From the NCBI RefSeq assembly GCF_008635795.1, contig NZ_VWRQ01000025.1, positions 33,624 to 97,623 of the forward strand: a stretch of DNA of 64,000 nucleotides. The letters run 5' to 3'. Position numbers and translations under genes: made by a program. Of the stretch, positions 51,773 to 59,765 are shown in pieces; the first letter of the stretch is position 1; every line of letters starts with the position of its first letter. The notes under the pieces are model-generated. The model was not told the origin of the DNA and did not search any database. It saw only the letters and a list, made by a program, of their open reading frames with translations. This DNA comes from Paenibacillus tepidiphilus (GTDB lineage Bacteria > Bacillota > Bacilli > Paenibacillales > Paenibacillaceae).

Positions 51773-51820
51773 AACAGTCCTTTTCACCGTTTTTCGAACG
51801 GGAAGAAGAGGGCTGTTTTG
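51773..51820 (+). terminator. Terminator after aroF
   Basis: An imperfect long stem (AACAGTCC...CCGTT with AACGG...GGCTGTT) around TTTCG, followed by TTTTG. Confidence 0.68.
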
Positions 51821-51877
51821 TCATGCTTATCGCGGGGGTGAGCCGTTAAAGAGAGGTTTAGACAATCTTCACTAAAG

Positions 51878-51894
51878 CGTCAGAATATCTCACA
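51878..51894 (+). promoter_or_regulatory. GlnR/TnrA-like box upstream of glnA
   Basis: CGTCA-GAATATC-TCACA matches the TGTNA-N7-TNACA consensus at all but the first base. It lies 29 bp upstream of the -35 box of the glnA promoter. Confidence 0.6.
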
Positions 51895-51922
51895 TTGTGA
51901 TAAGAAATACCTGACATAAGCA

Positions 51923-51951
51923 TTGACGATGTTAGGTATGCGATTTATAAT
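51923..51951 (+). promoter_or_regulatory. glnA: Sigma-A promoter of glnA
   Basis: TTGACG (51923-51928) and TATAAT (51946-51951) with a 17-bp spacer. An imperfect inverted repeat, ACCTGACAT/ATGTTAGGT, overlaps the -35 region. Confidence 0.9.
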
Positions 51952-52030
51952 GACGACAGCAAAAAAATTAAACAAAGAACATTTGATACTGAGAGCGGCC
52001 TAATGTTCGGAATTTTGGGGAGGAATAATC

Positions 52031-53455
52031 ATGTCGGTAGAAAAAGTATTGCAAACGATCAAGGAAAACAATATCGAGTGGGTGGACTTTCGCTTTGTAG
52101 ATCTGGGGGGACGTGCTCACCACATCTCTTTGCCGGCGTCCGCGGTTGAAGAAGAAACTTTTGTAAATGGCGTAGCGTTCGACGGTTCTTCCATCACCGG
52201 TTTCCGCGGTATTGAAGAGTCCGACATGGTTATGATGCCGGATCCAAGCAGTACATATATCGATCCGTTTACTGCTCACCCTACTCTTAACATTATGTGC
52301 GACATTTTCACTCCGGACGGCGAGCGCTATGAGCGTGACCCTCGCGGTATCGCGGTGAAAGCAGAAGAGTTCCTGCAAGCCAGCGGTGTTGGTACAGCGG
52401 CATTCTTCGCACCTGAATCCGAGTTCTTTATCTTCGACGATGTCCGTTATGAAAGCAGCATGAACACTTCTTCCTACACTGTGGATTCCGAAGAGGCTGT
52501 ATGGAACACGAACCGTAAAGAAGAAGGCGGCAACCTGGGCTTCAAGGTCGGCGTCAAAGGCGGATACGTACCGGTAGCTCCAGTGGATTCCCAACAGGAT
52601 ATCCGCAGTGAAATGTGCCGTCTGCTGGGTGAAGCGGGTCTCGAAATCGAGCGCCATCACCATGAAGTGGCAACGGCTGGTCAAGCGGAAATCAACTTCC
52701 GTTTCGACACCCTGAAGAAAACTGCCGACAACCTGCTGACTTACAAATACATTGTGCATAACACTGCCCGCCAATACGGCAAAGTGGCAACCTTCATGCC
52801 TAAGCCGCTCTTCGGCGATAATGGCAGCGGTATGCACGTTCACCAATCGATCTTTAACGGCGATACTCCGCTGTTCTTCGAAAAAGGCGCTTATGCAAAC
52901 CTGAGCGAAACTGCACTGCACTACATCGGCGGTATCCTCTACCATGCTCCGGCCCTGATCGCTTTGACGAACCCAAGCACCAACTCGTTCAAACGTCTGG
53001 TTCCTGGCTACGAAGCACCGGTTAACCTGGTATTCTCCAAAGGCAACCGTTCCGCTGCAATCCGAATCCCGGTAGCTGCTGTGACACCTAAGGGCTGTCG
53101 TATCGAGTTCCGTACTCCGGACTCCACAGCCAACCCTTACCTGGCCTTCTCCGCTATGCTGATGGCCGGCCTGGACGGAATCAAGAAGAAGATCAACCCG
53201 ATCGAGCTGGGCTACGGTCCGCTGGACAAGAATATCTACGAACTGTCCGACGACGACAAATCCAAAATCCGCAGCGTTCCGGGCAGCCTGAACGAAGCGC
53301 TGGATTCCCTGGAAGCCGACTATGAGTTCCTGACTGAAGGCGGCGTGTTCACCAAGGACTTCATCGACAACTATATCGCTTTGAAGCGTGCCGAAGCTCA
53401 AGAGGTTGCTATCCGTGTGCATCCGCACGAATACGCCCTGTACTTCAGCGTATAA
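52031..53455 (+). CDS. glnA: Glutamine synthetase type I, long form
   Basis: This 474-residue ATP-dependent enzyme makes glutamine from glutamate and ammonium. Motifs are VAFDGSSITGF, APESEFFIF, GQAEINFRF, NGSGMHVHQS (active-site loop), and NRSAAIRIP. B. subtilis GlnA is ~444 residues and lacks the extra segment seen here. The KNIYELSDDD stretch contains Tyr403 at the position of the adenylylated Tyr of enteric enzymes (NLYDLP), so it resembles the beta subtype. TTGGGGAGG precedes the ATG. A GlnR-like box lies upstream; no glnR gene is adjacent. Confidence 0.96.
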   Translation: MSVEKVLQTIKENNIEWVDFRFVDLGGRAHHISLPASAVEEETFVNGVAFDGSSITGFRGIEESDMVMMPDPSSTYIDPFTAHPTLNIMCDIFTPDGERYERDPRGIAVKAEEFLQASGVGTAAFFAPESEFFIFDDVRYESSMNTSSYTVDSEEAVWNTNRKEEGGNLGFKVGVKGGYVPVAPVDSQQDIRSEMCRLLGEAGLEIERHHHEVATAGQAEINFRFDTLKKTADNLLTYKYIVHNTARQYGKVATFMPKPLFGDNGSGMHVHQSIFNGDTPLFFEKGAYANLSETALHYIGGILYHAPALIALTNPSTNSFKRLVPGYEAPVNLVFSKGNRSAAIRIPVAAVTPKGCRIEFRTPDSTANPYLAFSAMLMAGLDGIKKKINPIELGYGPLDKNIYELSDDDKSKIRSVPGSLNEALDSLEADYEFLTEGGVFTKDFIDNYIALKRAEAQEVAIRVHPHEYALYFSV

Positions 53456-53489
53456 TCTAATCACTTCTATATTCTAATCTTCATTAATA

Positions 53490-53525
53490 AAGAAGCTTCC
53501 GGTTCGCCGGGAGCTTCTTTTTTTG
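53490..53525 (+). terminator. Terminator after glnA
   Basis: AGAAGCT-TCCGG-TTCG-CCGGG-AGCTTCT followed by a long T-run. Confidence 0.92.
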
Positions 53526-53528
53526 GTA

Positions 53529-53545
53529 TTACGAAACTTTCGTAA
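53529..53545. promoter_or_regulatory. Perfect 17-bp palindrome TTACGAAA-C-TTTCGTAA
   Basis: Eight-base arms around one C, just after the glnA terminator and ~260 bp before the GH94 gene. A second site with the same CGAAA/TTTCG arms is at 53728-53741. Candidate operator of a sugar regulator. Confidence 0.5.
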
Positions 53546-53727
53546 AAATACCGTTTCTATTAACATCATAAGCAGTATGAGCTTTATTTGCGAATGGAAG
53601 ATTCTTTCTATAAATTTATGGATTTTTCACTGATATCATTGGATTTTTTATAAGAGAAGAAATATGATTTCTAGAGATGTCCGAAATTTTTCTTTACAAG
53701 AAATGGGGCGAATGCAATAATATTTTA

Positions 53728-53741
53728 CGAAAACGATTTCG
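53728..53741. promoter_or_regulatory. Second CGAAA/TTTCG operator-like site
   Basis: CGAAA-ACGA-TTTCG lies 64 bp before the GH94 start. The form is like LacI-family or CcpA-type operators. Confidence 0.5.
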
Positions 53742-53804
53742 AAAATTTGGTTTAGTCGGATCTTCGTGCAAGTACAATTTTATCCGTAGAAAGGTTGAGG
53801 ATTC

Positions 53805-56543
53805 ATGAAGCATATGGAACAGCCGAAATGGCGATTTACTGGTACCAACGGGGACTTTGAACTGAAGGACCCTGAACGGAGCAGCTTTCTATATTTTCCG
53901 CTGGTGAATGAAGCCGGGATGATGTCTTCAGTTACGCCGAAGCTGCATGGCATGGCGACTGCCGGACATAATTCATTTCTGACCGCACCCGTCTCGGTGG
54001 AGGATCTGCATCAATCCCGGACCGGCCGTAATTTCTGGGTACATATCGAAGGTCTCGGGGTATGGTCGGCTGCAGGAGATTCCGCTAGGCAAAATGCACT
54101 AGCCTATACGCCGCAGGCGGATCGCTGTGAGCTGGAGGCAGGCCTACTATGGCACAGGGTTACCCGTACGAGCGGCGAATATCCGCTGAAAGCGGAGATT
54201 ACCAGCTTTGTGCCGGGCGGCGCCGGGAAAGTGGAGCTGATGAAGGTGGTTCTCACCAACACAGGGGCGGATGAACAGCTGGTGACACCCACAGCGGCAG
54301 TGCCGCTATATGCCCGCTCAGCCGATGATTTGCGTGATCACCGCCATGTGACCTCGCTGCTGAACCGGATTTACACCTCCGAATTTGGGGTGGAGGTGCA
54401 GCCGGCGCTATCCTTCGATGAAAGAGGACACCGGGTAAATCAGGCTTCCTATGCAGTGCTGGGAGCGGACGAAACAGGTGCACCTCCGGTTGGCTTGTTC
54501 CCCGTGCAGGAGGAGTTCACCGGCGAAGGAGGAAGTCTGGACTGGCCGGAGGCAGCGGTACGGAATCTGCCGCCTTCGATGAATGCTGCCCAAAGCACTG
54601 GCCGGGAGGGGTATGAGGCGCTTGGCGGTCTGCGTTTCGCTTCAGCCTTGCTGCAGCCGGGGGAGAGCCGTGCTTACATTCTGGTACTGGCAATCGGGGA
54701 CGGGCGGATTGCTGTTCCCGAGATCATGGCCGGATATGGAACAGCTGCCGCCTTTGACAGGCTGCTGGAGGAGAACAAACGCTTCTGGGCCGCTAAGGTC
54801 GATACGCTCAAGTTCCATACAGGAAGCGGAGATTATGACCAGTGGATGAAATGGGTCACGCTCCAGCCGATTCTTCGCCGGTTATACGGAAATTCTTTTC
54901 TGCCGTATCATGATTATGGTCGGGGCGGCCGGGGATGGCGCGATCTGTGGCAGGATTGCCTTGCCCTGCTCATGATGGAACCGGAGGATGTACGGAGCCT
55001 GCTGCTGAACAATTACGCCGGAGTACGGATTGACGGCAGCAATGCAACGATCATCGGGAAGGAACCGGGCGAATTTATTGCCGACCGCAACAATATCCCG
55101 AGGGTATGGATGGATCACGGGGCTTGGCCGCTGCTGACGACGATGCTTTATTTGAATCAAAGCGGAGACCTCGGCTTCCTGCTGGAAGAGCAGGTGTATT
55201 TCCGCGATGCCTTCATGAACCGCTGTCAAAGCCGGGATGCCTCCTGGTCTGCTGCAGCCGGGAGCATCCTCCGTACGGCGGAAGGTGAGGTTTATAAGGG
55301 GACGGTGCTTGAGCATATTATGCTGCAGCATCTGGTTCCTTTCTTTAATGTCGGCGAGCACAATAATATTCTGCTGGAAGGCGCGGACTGGAACGACGGG
55401 CTGGATATGGCCACCCGACGCGGGGAGAGTGTGGCTTTCAGCGCATTCTATGCGAGCAACCTGTACGATCTGGCAGAGCTGCTGGCTGCACTGAAGGAAC
55501 GCTCCGGCGTAACAACGCTTCGGTTGGCGGAGGAGCTGGAGTGGCTGCTTGATTCCTTAACGGAAGCTGTAGATTACAATTCAGTGCAGGCGAAGCGGGA
55601 ACGGCTGGAGCGCTATTATGCCGCAGCGCCTAACCGGGTTAGCGGAATGAAGGCAGAGCTTCCGCTGGAGCAGGTAGCGGAGGATCTCCGGCGCAAGGCG
55701 GAATGGATGTTCGGACATCTCCGCAAGAATGAATGGGTGGAAAGCGGGCAAGGCGGCGGCTGGTTCAACGGGTATTACAACAATGACGGCGAGCGGGTCG
55801 AGGGTGAATTCCCGGGCGGCGTCCGGATGACGCTGACGGGCCAGGTATTCCCGTTGCTGGGGCATGCCGCATCGCCGGAGCAGGTCCCGGCGATGATTGC
55901 GGCTGTAGAGCGCAATTTGTGTGATCCGCGGATCGGCTACCGGCTGAATACTGATTTCGGCGGAATTCAGCAGAATCTGGGCCGGGCCTTCGGCTTTGCC
56001 TATGGGCACAAGGAGAATGGGGCCATGTTTAGCCACATGACCGTGATGTACGCCAACGCGCTTTACAAGCGCGGGTATGTGCGTGAGGGTTACAAGGTGC
56101 TCGATTCGCTGTACCGGCTCAGCAGTGATTTTGCGACCAGCCGTATTTATCCCGGCATTCCTGAATACATCAACGAACAGGGCAGAGGGATGTACACCTA
56201 TTTGACCGGTTCAGCCAGCTGGCTGCTTCTGACGATGGTAAATGAGGTGTTCGGCGTCAAGGGCAAGCTTGGCGATCTGCTGCTGCAGCCGAAGCTGGTC
56301 GGCGAGCAGTTTGACAGTGCTGGGCAGGCTTCCATACAGACTCTGTTTGCGGGTCATGAGCTTGAGATCGTCTACAAGGCCGCAGGAAGCCGCGAATACG
56401 GAGAGTACCAAATACACTCGGTATTGCTGAATGGCACTGTGGTGACGCTTCAGCGCGTCTCAGAGGGTGTGTTGATCGCCAGGGGGGTGCTGGAAGCGCT
56501 CGAAGCGGGCAGAACACATCTTCTGGAGGTGCAATTCATCTAA
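53805..56543 (+). CDS. GH94 family phosphorylase (cellobiose/cellodextrin type)
   Basis: This 912-residue intracellular enzyme probably splits a beta-glucoside such as cellobiose with phosphate, giving glucose 1-phosphate. GH94 motifs are present: YGRGGRGWRDLWQD, MDHGAWPLL, EGADWNDGLD with the catalytic acid region Asp528-Trp-Asn-Asp531, NDGERVEGEFPGGVRMTLTGQVFPLL and GAMFSHMTVMYANAL. No signal peptide. AAAGGTTGAGG precedes the ATG. The gene ends 35 bp before an epimerase-like gene. Substrate within GH94 (cellobiose, cellobionate, chitobiose, laminaribiose) cannot be fixed. Confidence 0.88.
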   Translation: MKHMEQPKWRFTGTNGDFELKDPERSSFLYFPLVNEAGMMSSVTPKLHGMATAGHNSFLTAPVSVEDLHQSRTGRNFWVHIEGLGVWSAAGDSARQNALAYTPQADRCELEAGLLWHRVTRTSGEYPLKAEITSFVPGGAGKVELMKVVLTNTGADEQLVTPTAAVPLYARSADDLRDHRHVTSLLNRIYTSEFGVEVQPALSFDERGHRVNQASYAVLGADETGAPPVGLFPVQEEFTGEGGSLDWPEAAVRNLPPSMNAAQSTGREGYEALGGLRFASALLQPGESRAYILVLAIGDGRIAVPEIMAGYGTAAAFDRLLEENKRFWAAKVDTLKFHTGSGDYDQWMKWVTLQPILRRLYGNSFLPYHDYGRGGRGWRDLWQDCLALLMMEPEDVRSLLLNNYAGVRIDGSNATIIGKEPGEFIADRNNIPRVWMDHGAWPLLTTMLYLNQSGDLGFLLEEQVYFRDAFMNRCQSRDASWSAAAGSILRTAEGEVYKGTVLEHIMLQHLVPFFNVGEHNNILLEGADWNDGLDMATRRGESVAFSAFYASNLYDLAELLAALKERSGVTTLRLAEELEWLLDSLTEAVDYNSVQAKRERLERYYAAAPNRVSGMKAELPLEQVAEDLRRKAEWMFGHLRKNEWVESGQGGGWFNGYYNNDGERVEGEFPGGVRMTLTGQVFPLLGHAASPEQVPAMIAAVERNLCDPRIGYRLNTDFGGIQQNLGRAFGFAYGHKENGAMFSHMTVMYANALYKRGYVREGYKVLDSLYRLSSDFATSRIYPGIPEYINEQGRGMYTYLTGSASWLLLTMVNEVFGVKGKLGDLLLQPKLVGEQFDSAGQASIQTLFAGHELEIVYKAAGSREYGEYQIHSVLLNGTVVTLQRVSEGVLIARGVLEALEAGRTHLLEVQFI

Positions 56544-56577
56544 AGTGCCCAATCCCTAATGAAAGGAAAAGCCGCAT

Positions 56578-57486
56578 ATGGCCTTTACATTGAACAACGG
56601 CATTCTGAGCGCCGTAATTGAAGAACCGGGGGCATACGGGGGCACCCGGTTCGACTGGTCCGGGTTCATTTCACAAGTGACGCTTGAACGCGGGGGCTAC
56701 ACCTTTTGTGTGCCGGAAAGCCTTAGCCCCGGAGCGGGCACCGGCGGCGCCGGCCTGTGCAATGAGTTCGGTATCTCCCGGGCAATCGGTTATGAAGAGG
56801 CGAAGGTCGGTGAATGGTTTCCGAAGCCGGGAGTCGGATTGCTGCAAAAGACCGCTGCCGGACCGTATTCCTTCAGCGGCGAATACCCTCTCATTCCGTT
56901 TACATTTAACATGCAGCGGAACGAATCTGCGGTAACCTATACCGTAGAGCCGCTGGAGTGCCGCGGGTACAGCATGCGGTTAACCAAAGTGATTGAGCTT
57001 AAGCTGGACCGGCTGAATATTTCCTACACGCTGGAGAACAGCGGAGAGAAGCCGATTATTACCGAAGAATATGTGCATAATTTCCTGGGAATCGGCAGTG
57101 CTCCGGTCGGCAGTGATTATCGTCTGAATCTGCCTGGTAAGCCGCGGATAGAGGAGACGGAATCGTCCTATACCGCAGAACTGCTGGAATATACGGGAAG
57201 TGCACTGACCTGGAAGCGGCAGCCGGAGCGGCCGTTCTACTGCAAGCTCGGCTTCCGGGCGGGAGCGCCTGCGGATTACTACTGGGAGCTGCTGCATCTG
57301 CCCAGCGGAACCGGGGTCAGAGAGAGCGGGGATTATACGCCGCAGCGCATGGCTCTATGGGGAGAGCGGCATGTGATTTCGCCCGAGGTGTTCGCGGATA
57401 TCTTCATTGAACCGGGCATGACGGGAAGCTGGAGGCGCAGCTTTCAATTTTTTGGTCCGAAGGAATCTCACCTGATATGTGAATAA
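56578..57486 (+). CDS. Aldose-1-epimerase-like (mutarotase superfamily) protein
   Basis: This 302-residue protein has the beta-sandwich pattern of the galactose mutarotase superfamily. Visible segments are RFDWSGFISQVTL, EFGISRAIGYEEAKVGEWFPKPGVGLL, a central EEYVHNFLGIG with a conserved His, and DIFIEPGMTGSWRRSF at the end. AATGAAAGGAAAAG precedes the ATG. It is almost certainly co-transcribed with the GH94 gene and may interconvert anomers released by it. The precise sugar is not known. Confidence 0.78.
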   Translation: MAFTLNNGILSAVIEEPGAYGGTRFDWSGFISQVTLERGGYTFCVPESLSPGAGTGGAGLCNEFGISRAIGYEEAKVGEWFPKPGVGLLQKTAAGPYSFSGEYPLIPFTFNMQRNESAVTYTVEPLECRGYSMRLTKVIELKLDRLNISYTLENSGEKPIITEEYVHNFLGIGSAPVGSDYRLNLPGKPRIEETESSYTAELLEYTGSALTWKRQPERPFYCKLGFRAGAPADYYWELLHLPSGTGVRESGDYTPQRMALWGERHVISPEVFADIFIEPGMTGSWRRSFQFFGPKESHLICE

Positions 57487-57518
57487 TTATACTTGCTGGT
57501 GTGTACGATTGCTGCTAT

Positions 57519-57538
57519 TATGGAATCCATATTCCATA
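57519..57538. promoter_or_regulatory. 20-bp palindrome upstream of serC
   Basis: TATGGAAT-CCAT-ATTCCATA has perfect 8-bp arms and lies 29 bp before the serC start, a position fit for an operator or a leader hairpin. Confidence 0.45.
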
Positions 57539-57566
57539 TTGATAGGCGAGAAAGGGTGGGAGAGTT

Positions 57567-58655
57567 TTGAGCAAGAGAGCATACAATTTTAATGCCGGAC
57601 CGGCGGCGCTGCCGCTTCCAGTACTGGAACGTGCACAGGCGGAGTTTGTGGAGTTCCGGGAGAGCGGAATGTCCATTATGGAAATGTCGCACCGCGGAGC
57701 CATCTATGAATCCGTGCATAATGAAGCACAGGAGCGTCTGCTTGCCTTGCTTGGCAATCCGCAGGGCTACAAGGTTCTGTTGGTTCAGGGCGGAGCAACC
57801 ACCCAGTTTGCGATGGTGCCGCTGAACTTCATTTCCGCCGGACAGGTAGGCAGCTATGTGATGACCGGAAGCTGGGCGGATAAAGCCTTCAAGGAAGCGA
57901 AGCTGGCAGGCGGAGCGCATGTGGCAGCCACTTCGGAGGACAAGAAATTCCTGGCCATTCCCGAACTCGGCAGCATCAAGCCTGCGGACAATGCCGCTTA
58001 TCTGCACATCACCTCCAACGAGACGATTGAGGGTACGCAGTACGCGGAATTCCCGGATACAGGCGCACTTCCGCTGATCGCCGATATGTCCAGTGATATC
58101 CTGAGCCGCAGCTTCGACGTCAGCAAATTCGGACTGATCTATGCCGGAGCCCAGAAGAATCTCGGACCATCGGGCGTAACCGTGGTCATCGCCAAGGAAG
58201 AGCTGCTGGCCGAATCGCCGTCCACCATTCCGACGATTCTGCGGTACAGCACGCATTATAAGAACAACTCTCTCTACAATACGCCTCCATCCTTCTCTGT
58301 ATATATGGTCAACGAAGTGTTAAAATGGGTAGAGGAGCAGGGCGGCCTGTCCGGTATTGAGACCAAGAACCGTGACAAAGCGGGTCTGCTCTATGACACG
58401 ATCGATGCCAGCGGCGGCTTCTTCCGCGGTGTAGCGGAAACCGGCAGCCGGTCGATCATGAATGTTACGTTCCGCATGGAATCGGAAGAGCTGGAGAAGA
58501 AGTTCGTGAAAGCCTCCGAGCAGGAAGGCTTTGTCGGACTGAAGGGTCACCGCAGCGTCGGCGGCCTGCGCGCCTCCATTTATAACGCCGTTCCTCACGA
58601 GAGCGTTAAGGCATTGACCGATTTCATGAAGCATTTCCAGCAAACCCAGGGCTAA
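57567..58655 (+). CDS. serC: Phosphoserine aminotransferase
   Basis: This 362-residue PLP enzyme of serine synthesis converts 3-phosphohydroxypyruvate to phosphoserine. It starts AYNFNAGPAALPLPVLE, the family signature, uses a TTG start preceded by GGTGGGAG, and has the PLP lysine Lys197 in YAGAQKNLGPSGV. ISHRGA-like EMSHRGAIYESV and HRSVGGLRASIYNA are further motifs. A palindrome lies 29 bp upstream and a strong terminator downstream. Single-gene unit. Confidence 0.97.
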   Translation: MSKRAYNFNAGPAALPLPVLERAQAEFVEFRESGMSIMEMSHRGAIYESVHNEAQERLLALLGNPQGYKVLLVQGGATTQFAMVPLNFISAGQVGSYVMTGSWADKAFKEAKLAGGAHVAATSEDKKFLAIPELGSIKPADNAAYLHITSNETIEGTQYAEFPDTGALPLIADMSSDILSRSFDVSKFGLIYAGAQKNLGPSGVTVVIAKEELLAESPSTIPTILRYSTHYKNNSLYNTPPSFSVYMVNEVLKWVEEQGGLSGIETKNRDKAGLLYDTIDASGGFFRGVAETGSRSIMNVTFRMESEELEKKFVKASEQEGFVGLKGHRSVGGLRASIYNAVPHESVKALTDFMKHFQQTQG

Positions 58656-58670
58656 TGCACGAAAGCTTCA

Positions 58671-58702
58671 GCACCTTCCGCCTGCAGGCGGAAGGTGTTC
58701 TT
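58671..58702 (+). terminator. Terminator after serC
   Basis: A perfect 13-bp palindrome, CACCTTCCGCCTG and its complement, followed by TTCTTC. Confidence 0.8.
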
Positions 58703-58776
58703 CATTCCCCGGGGGAATTCAAGAGCGGACAACGCCGCTGCACAGCCAAAGACATACACAGAAAGGAAAATACAAC

Positions 58777-59241
58777 ATGGCACTACACATTGTACTTGTG
58801 GAACCGGAAATTCCGGCGAATACCGGCAACATTTCCCGTACCTGTGCGGCGACCGGCACAACGCTGCATCTGGTGCGGCCGCTGGGCTTTCGTACGGATG
58901 ATGCCACACTGAAGCGGGCGGGGCTGGATTACTGGCATGCCGTCAATATCGAATACCACGATTCCTTCGGCGAGGTGCTGGAGAAGTATGCGGGAAGCCG
59001 CTTTTTCTATGCGACCACCAAAGCGGAGAAGCGTTACAGCGACTACAGTTTCCGCGATGGCGACTTCTTTGTGTTCGGCAAGGAAACCAAAGGGCTGTCA
59101 CCGGAAATTCTCGAGCAAGGCCGGGAGACGCTGATGCGCATGCCGATGAGCAATGCCGTAAGATCGCTGAATCTGTCGAACTCGGCGGCGATTGTTGTGT
59201 ACGAAGCACTGCGTCAACTCGATTTCCCCCAACTATTCTAA
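58777..59241 (+). CDS. trmL: tRNA (cytidine(34)-2'-O)-methyltransferase
   Basis: This 154-residue SPOUT enzyme methylates the wobble base of certain leucine tRNAs. Motifs are VEPEIPANTGNISRTCAATG, LVRPLGFRTDD, LKRAGLDYW, FVFGKETKGLS and MPMSNAVRSLNLSNSAAIVVYE, which form the trefoil knot that binds SAM. GAAAGGAAAATACA precedes the ATG. The length equals the family norm. Confidence 0.95.
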   Translation: MALHIVLVEPEIPANTGNISRTCAATGTTLHLVRPLGFRTDDATLKRAGLDYWHAVNIEYHDSFGEVLEKYAGSRFFYATTKAEKRYSDYSFRDGDFFVFGKETKGLSPEILEQGRETLMRMPMSNAVRSLNLSNSAAIVVYEALRQLDFPQLF

Positions 59242-59366
59242 AAGTAGACAAATTTTTTTATTTTTTTCAGCAGGATTCGACAACCACATCACGAAATGTA
59301 TTGAATAGTGCTGAAAAAAGTAGTAACTACTAATTATTAGTTGAACAGGAGAGGTGTAAGTTAGAA

Positions 59367-59621
59367 ATGAAACCTGCTGGCGTAGTTCGTAAAGTGGATC
59401 AGCTGGGTAGAATTGTTCTGCCTAAGTCCCTGCGCAAAAGATACCAGATGAATGAAGGCGATCCGGTCGAAATTCTGGTGCAAGGCGACCATATCATTCT
59501 GGAGCGCTATCGTCCGAAATGTGTGTTCTGCGGTTCGATGGAAGGTGTAAGTGAATACAAGGAACGTTATATTTGTGCCGATTGTCTGGGCGAAATGACC
59601 CAGCTGTCCAAGCATGCCTAA
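59367..59621 (+). CDS. AbrB/SpoVT-type transition-state regulator with C-terminal Cys knuckle
   Basis: This 84-residue protein has an AbrB swapped-hairpin DNA-binding domain (GVVRKVDQLGRIVLPKSLRK, EGDPVEILVQGDHIILERY) followed by Cys52-VF-Cys55 and Cys70-AD-Cys73, which form a likely zinc knuckle not present in B. subtilis AbrB. AGGAGAGGTG precedes the ATG. Upstream, AGTAGT-A-ACTACT (59319-59331) and CTAAT-T-ATTAG (59330-59340) are adjacent palindromes that might serve autoregulation. A strong terminator follows. Probably a transition-state or sporulation regulator. Confidence 0.9.
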   Translation: MKPAGVVRKVDQLGRIVLPKSLRKRYQMNEGDPVEILVQGDHIILERYRPKCVFCGSMEGVSEYKERYICADCLGEMTQLSKHA

Positions 59622-59687
59622 TATGGGCAGACCGAGAACAGAGCTTTATACATAGCATCGGCAGGCACGCCGAAATAAACAATAAAG

Positions 59688-59717
59688 AGCACCGCACATT
59701 TGTGCGGTGCTTTTTTT
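59688..59717 (+). terminator. Terminator after the AbrB-type gene
   Basis: AGCACCGCAC-ATTT-GTGCGGTGCT followed by seven T. Confidence 0.94.
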
Positions 59718-59765
59718 GCGAAATCCTCTCCTGGTGGCTGAATCAGCATCAAGATGAATAGAGGG

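Noticed and set aside
51968..53464. 498-codon minus-strand frame opposite glnA
   Set aside because: Shadow of glutamine synthetase, which is unambiguous on the plus strand.
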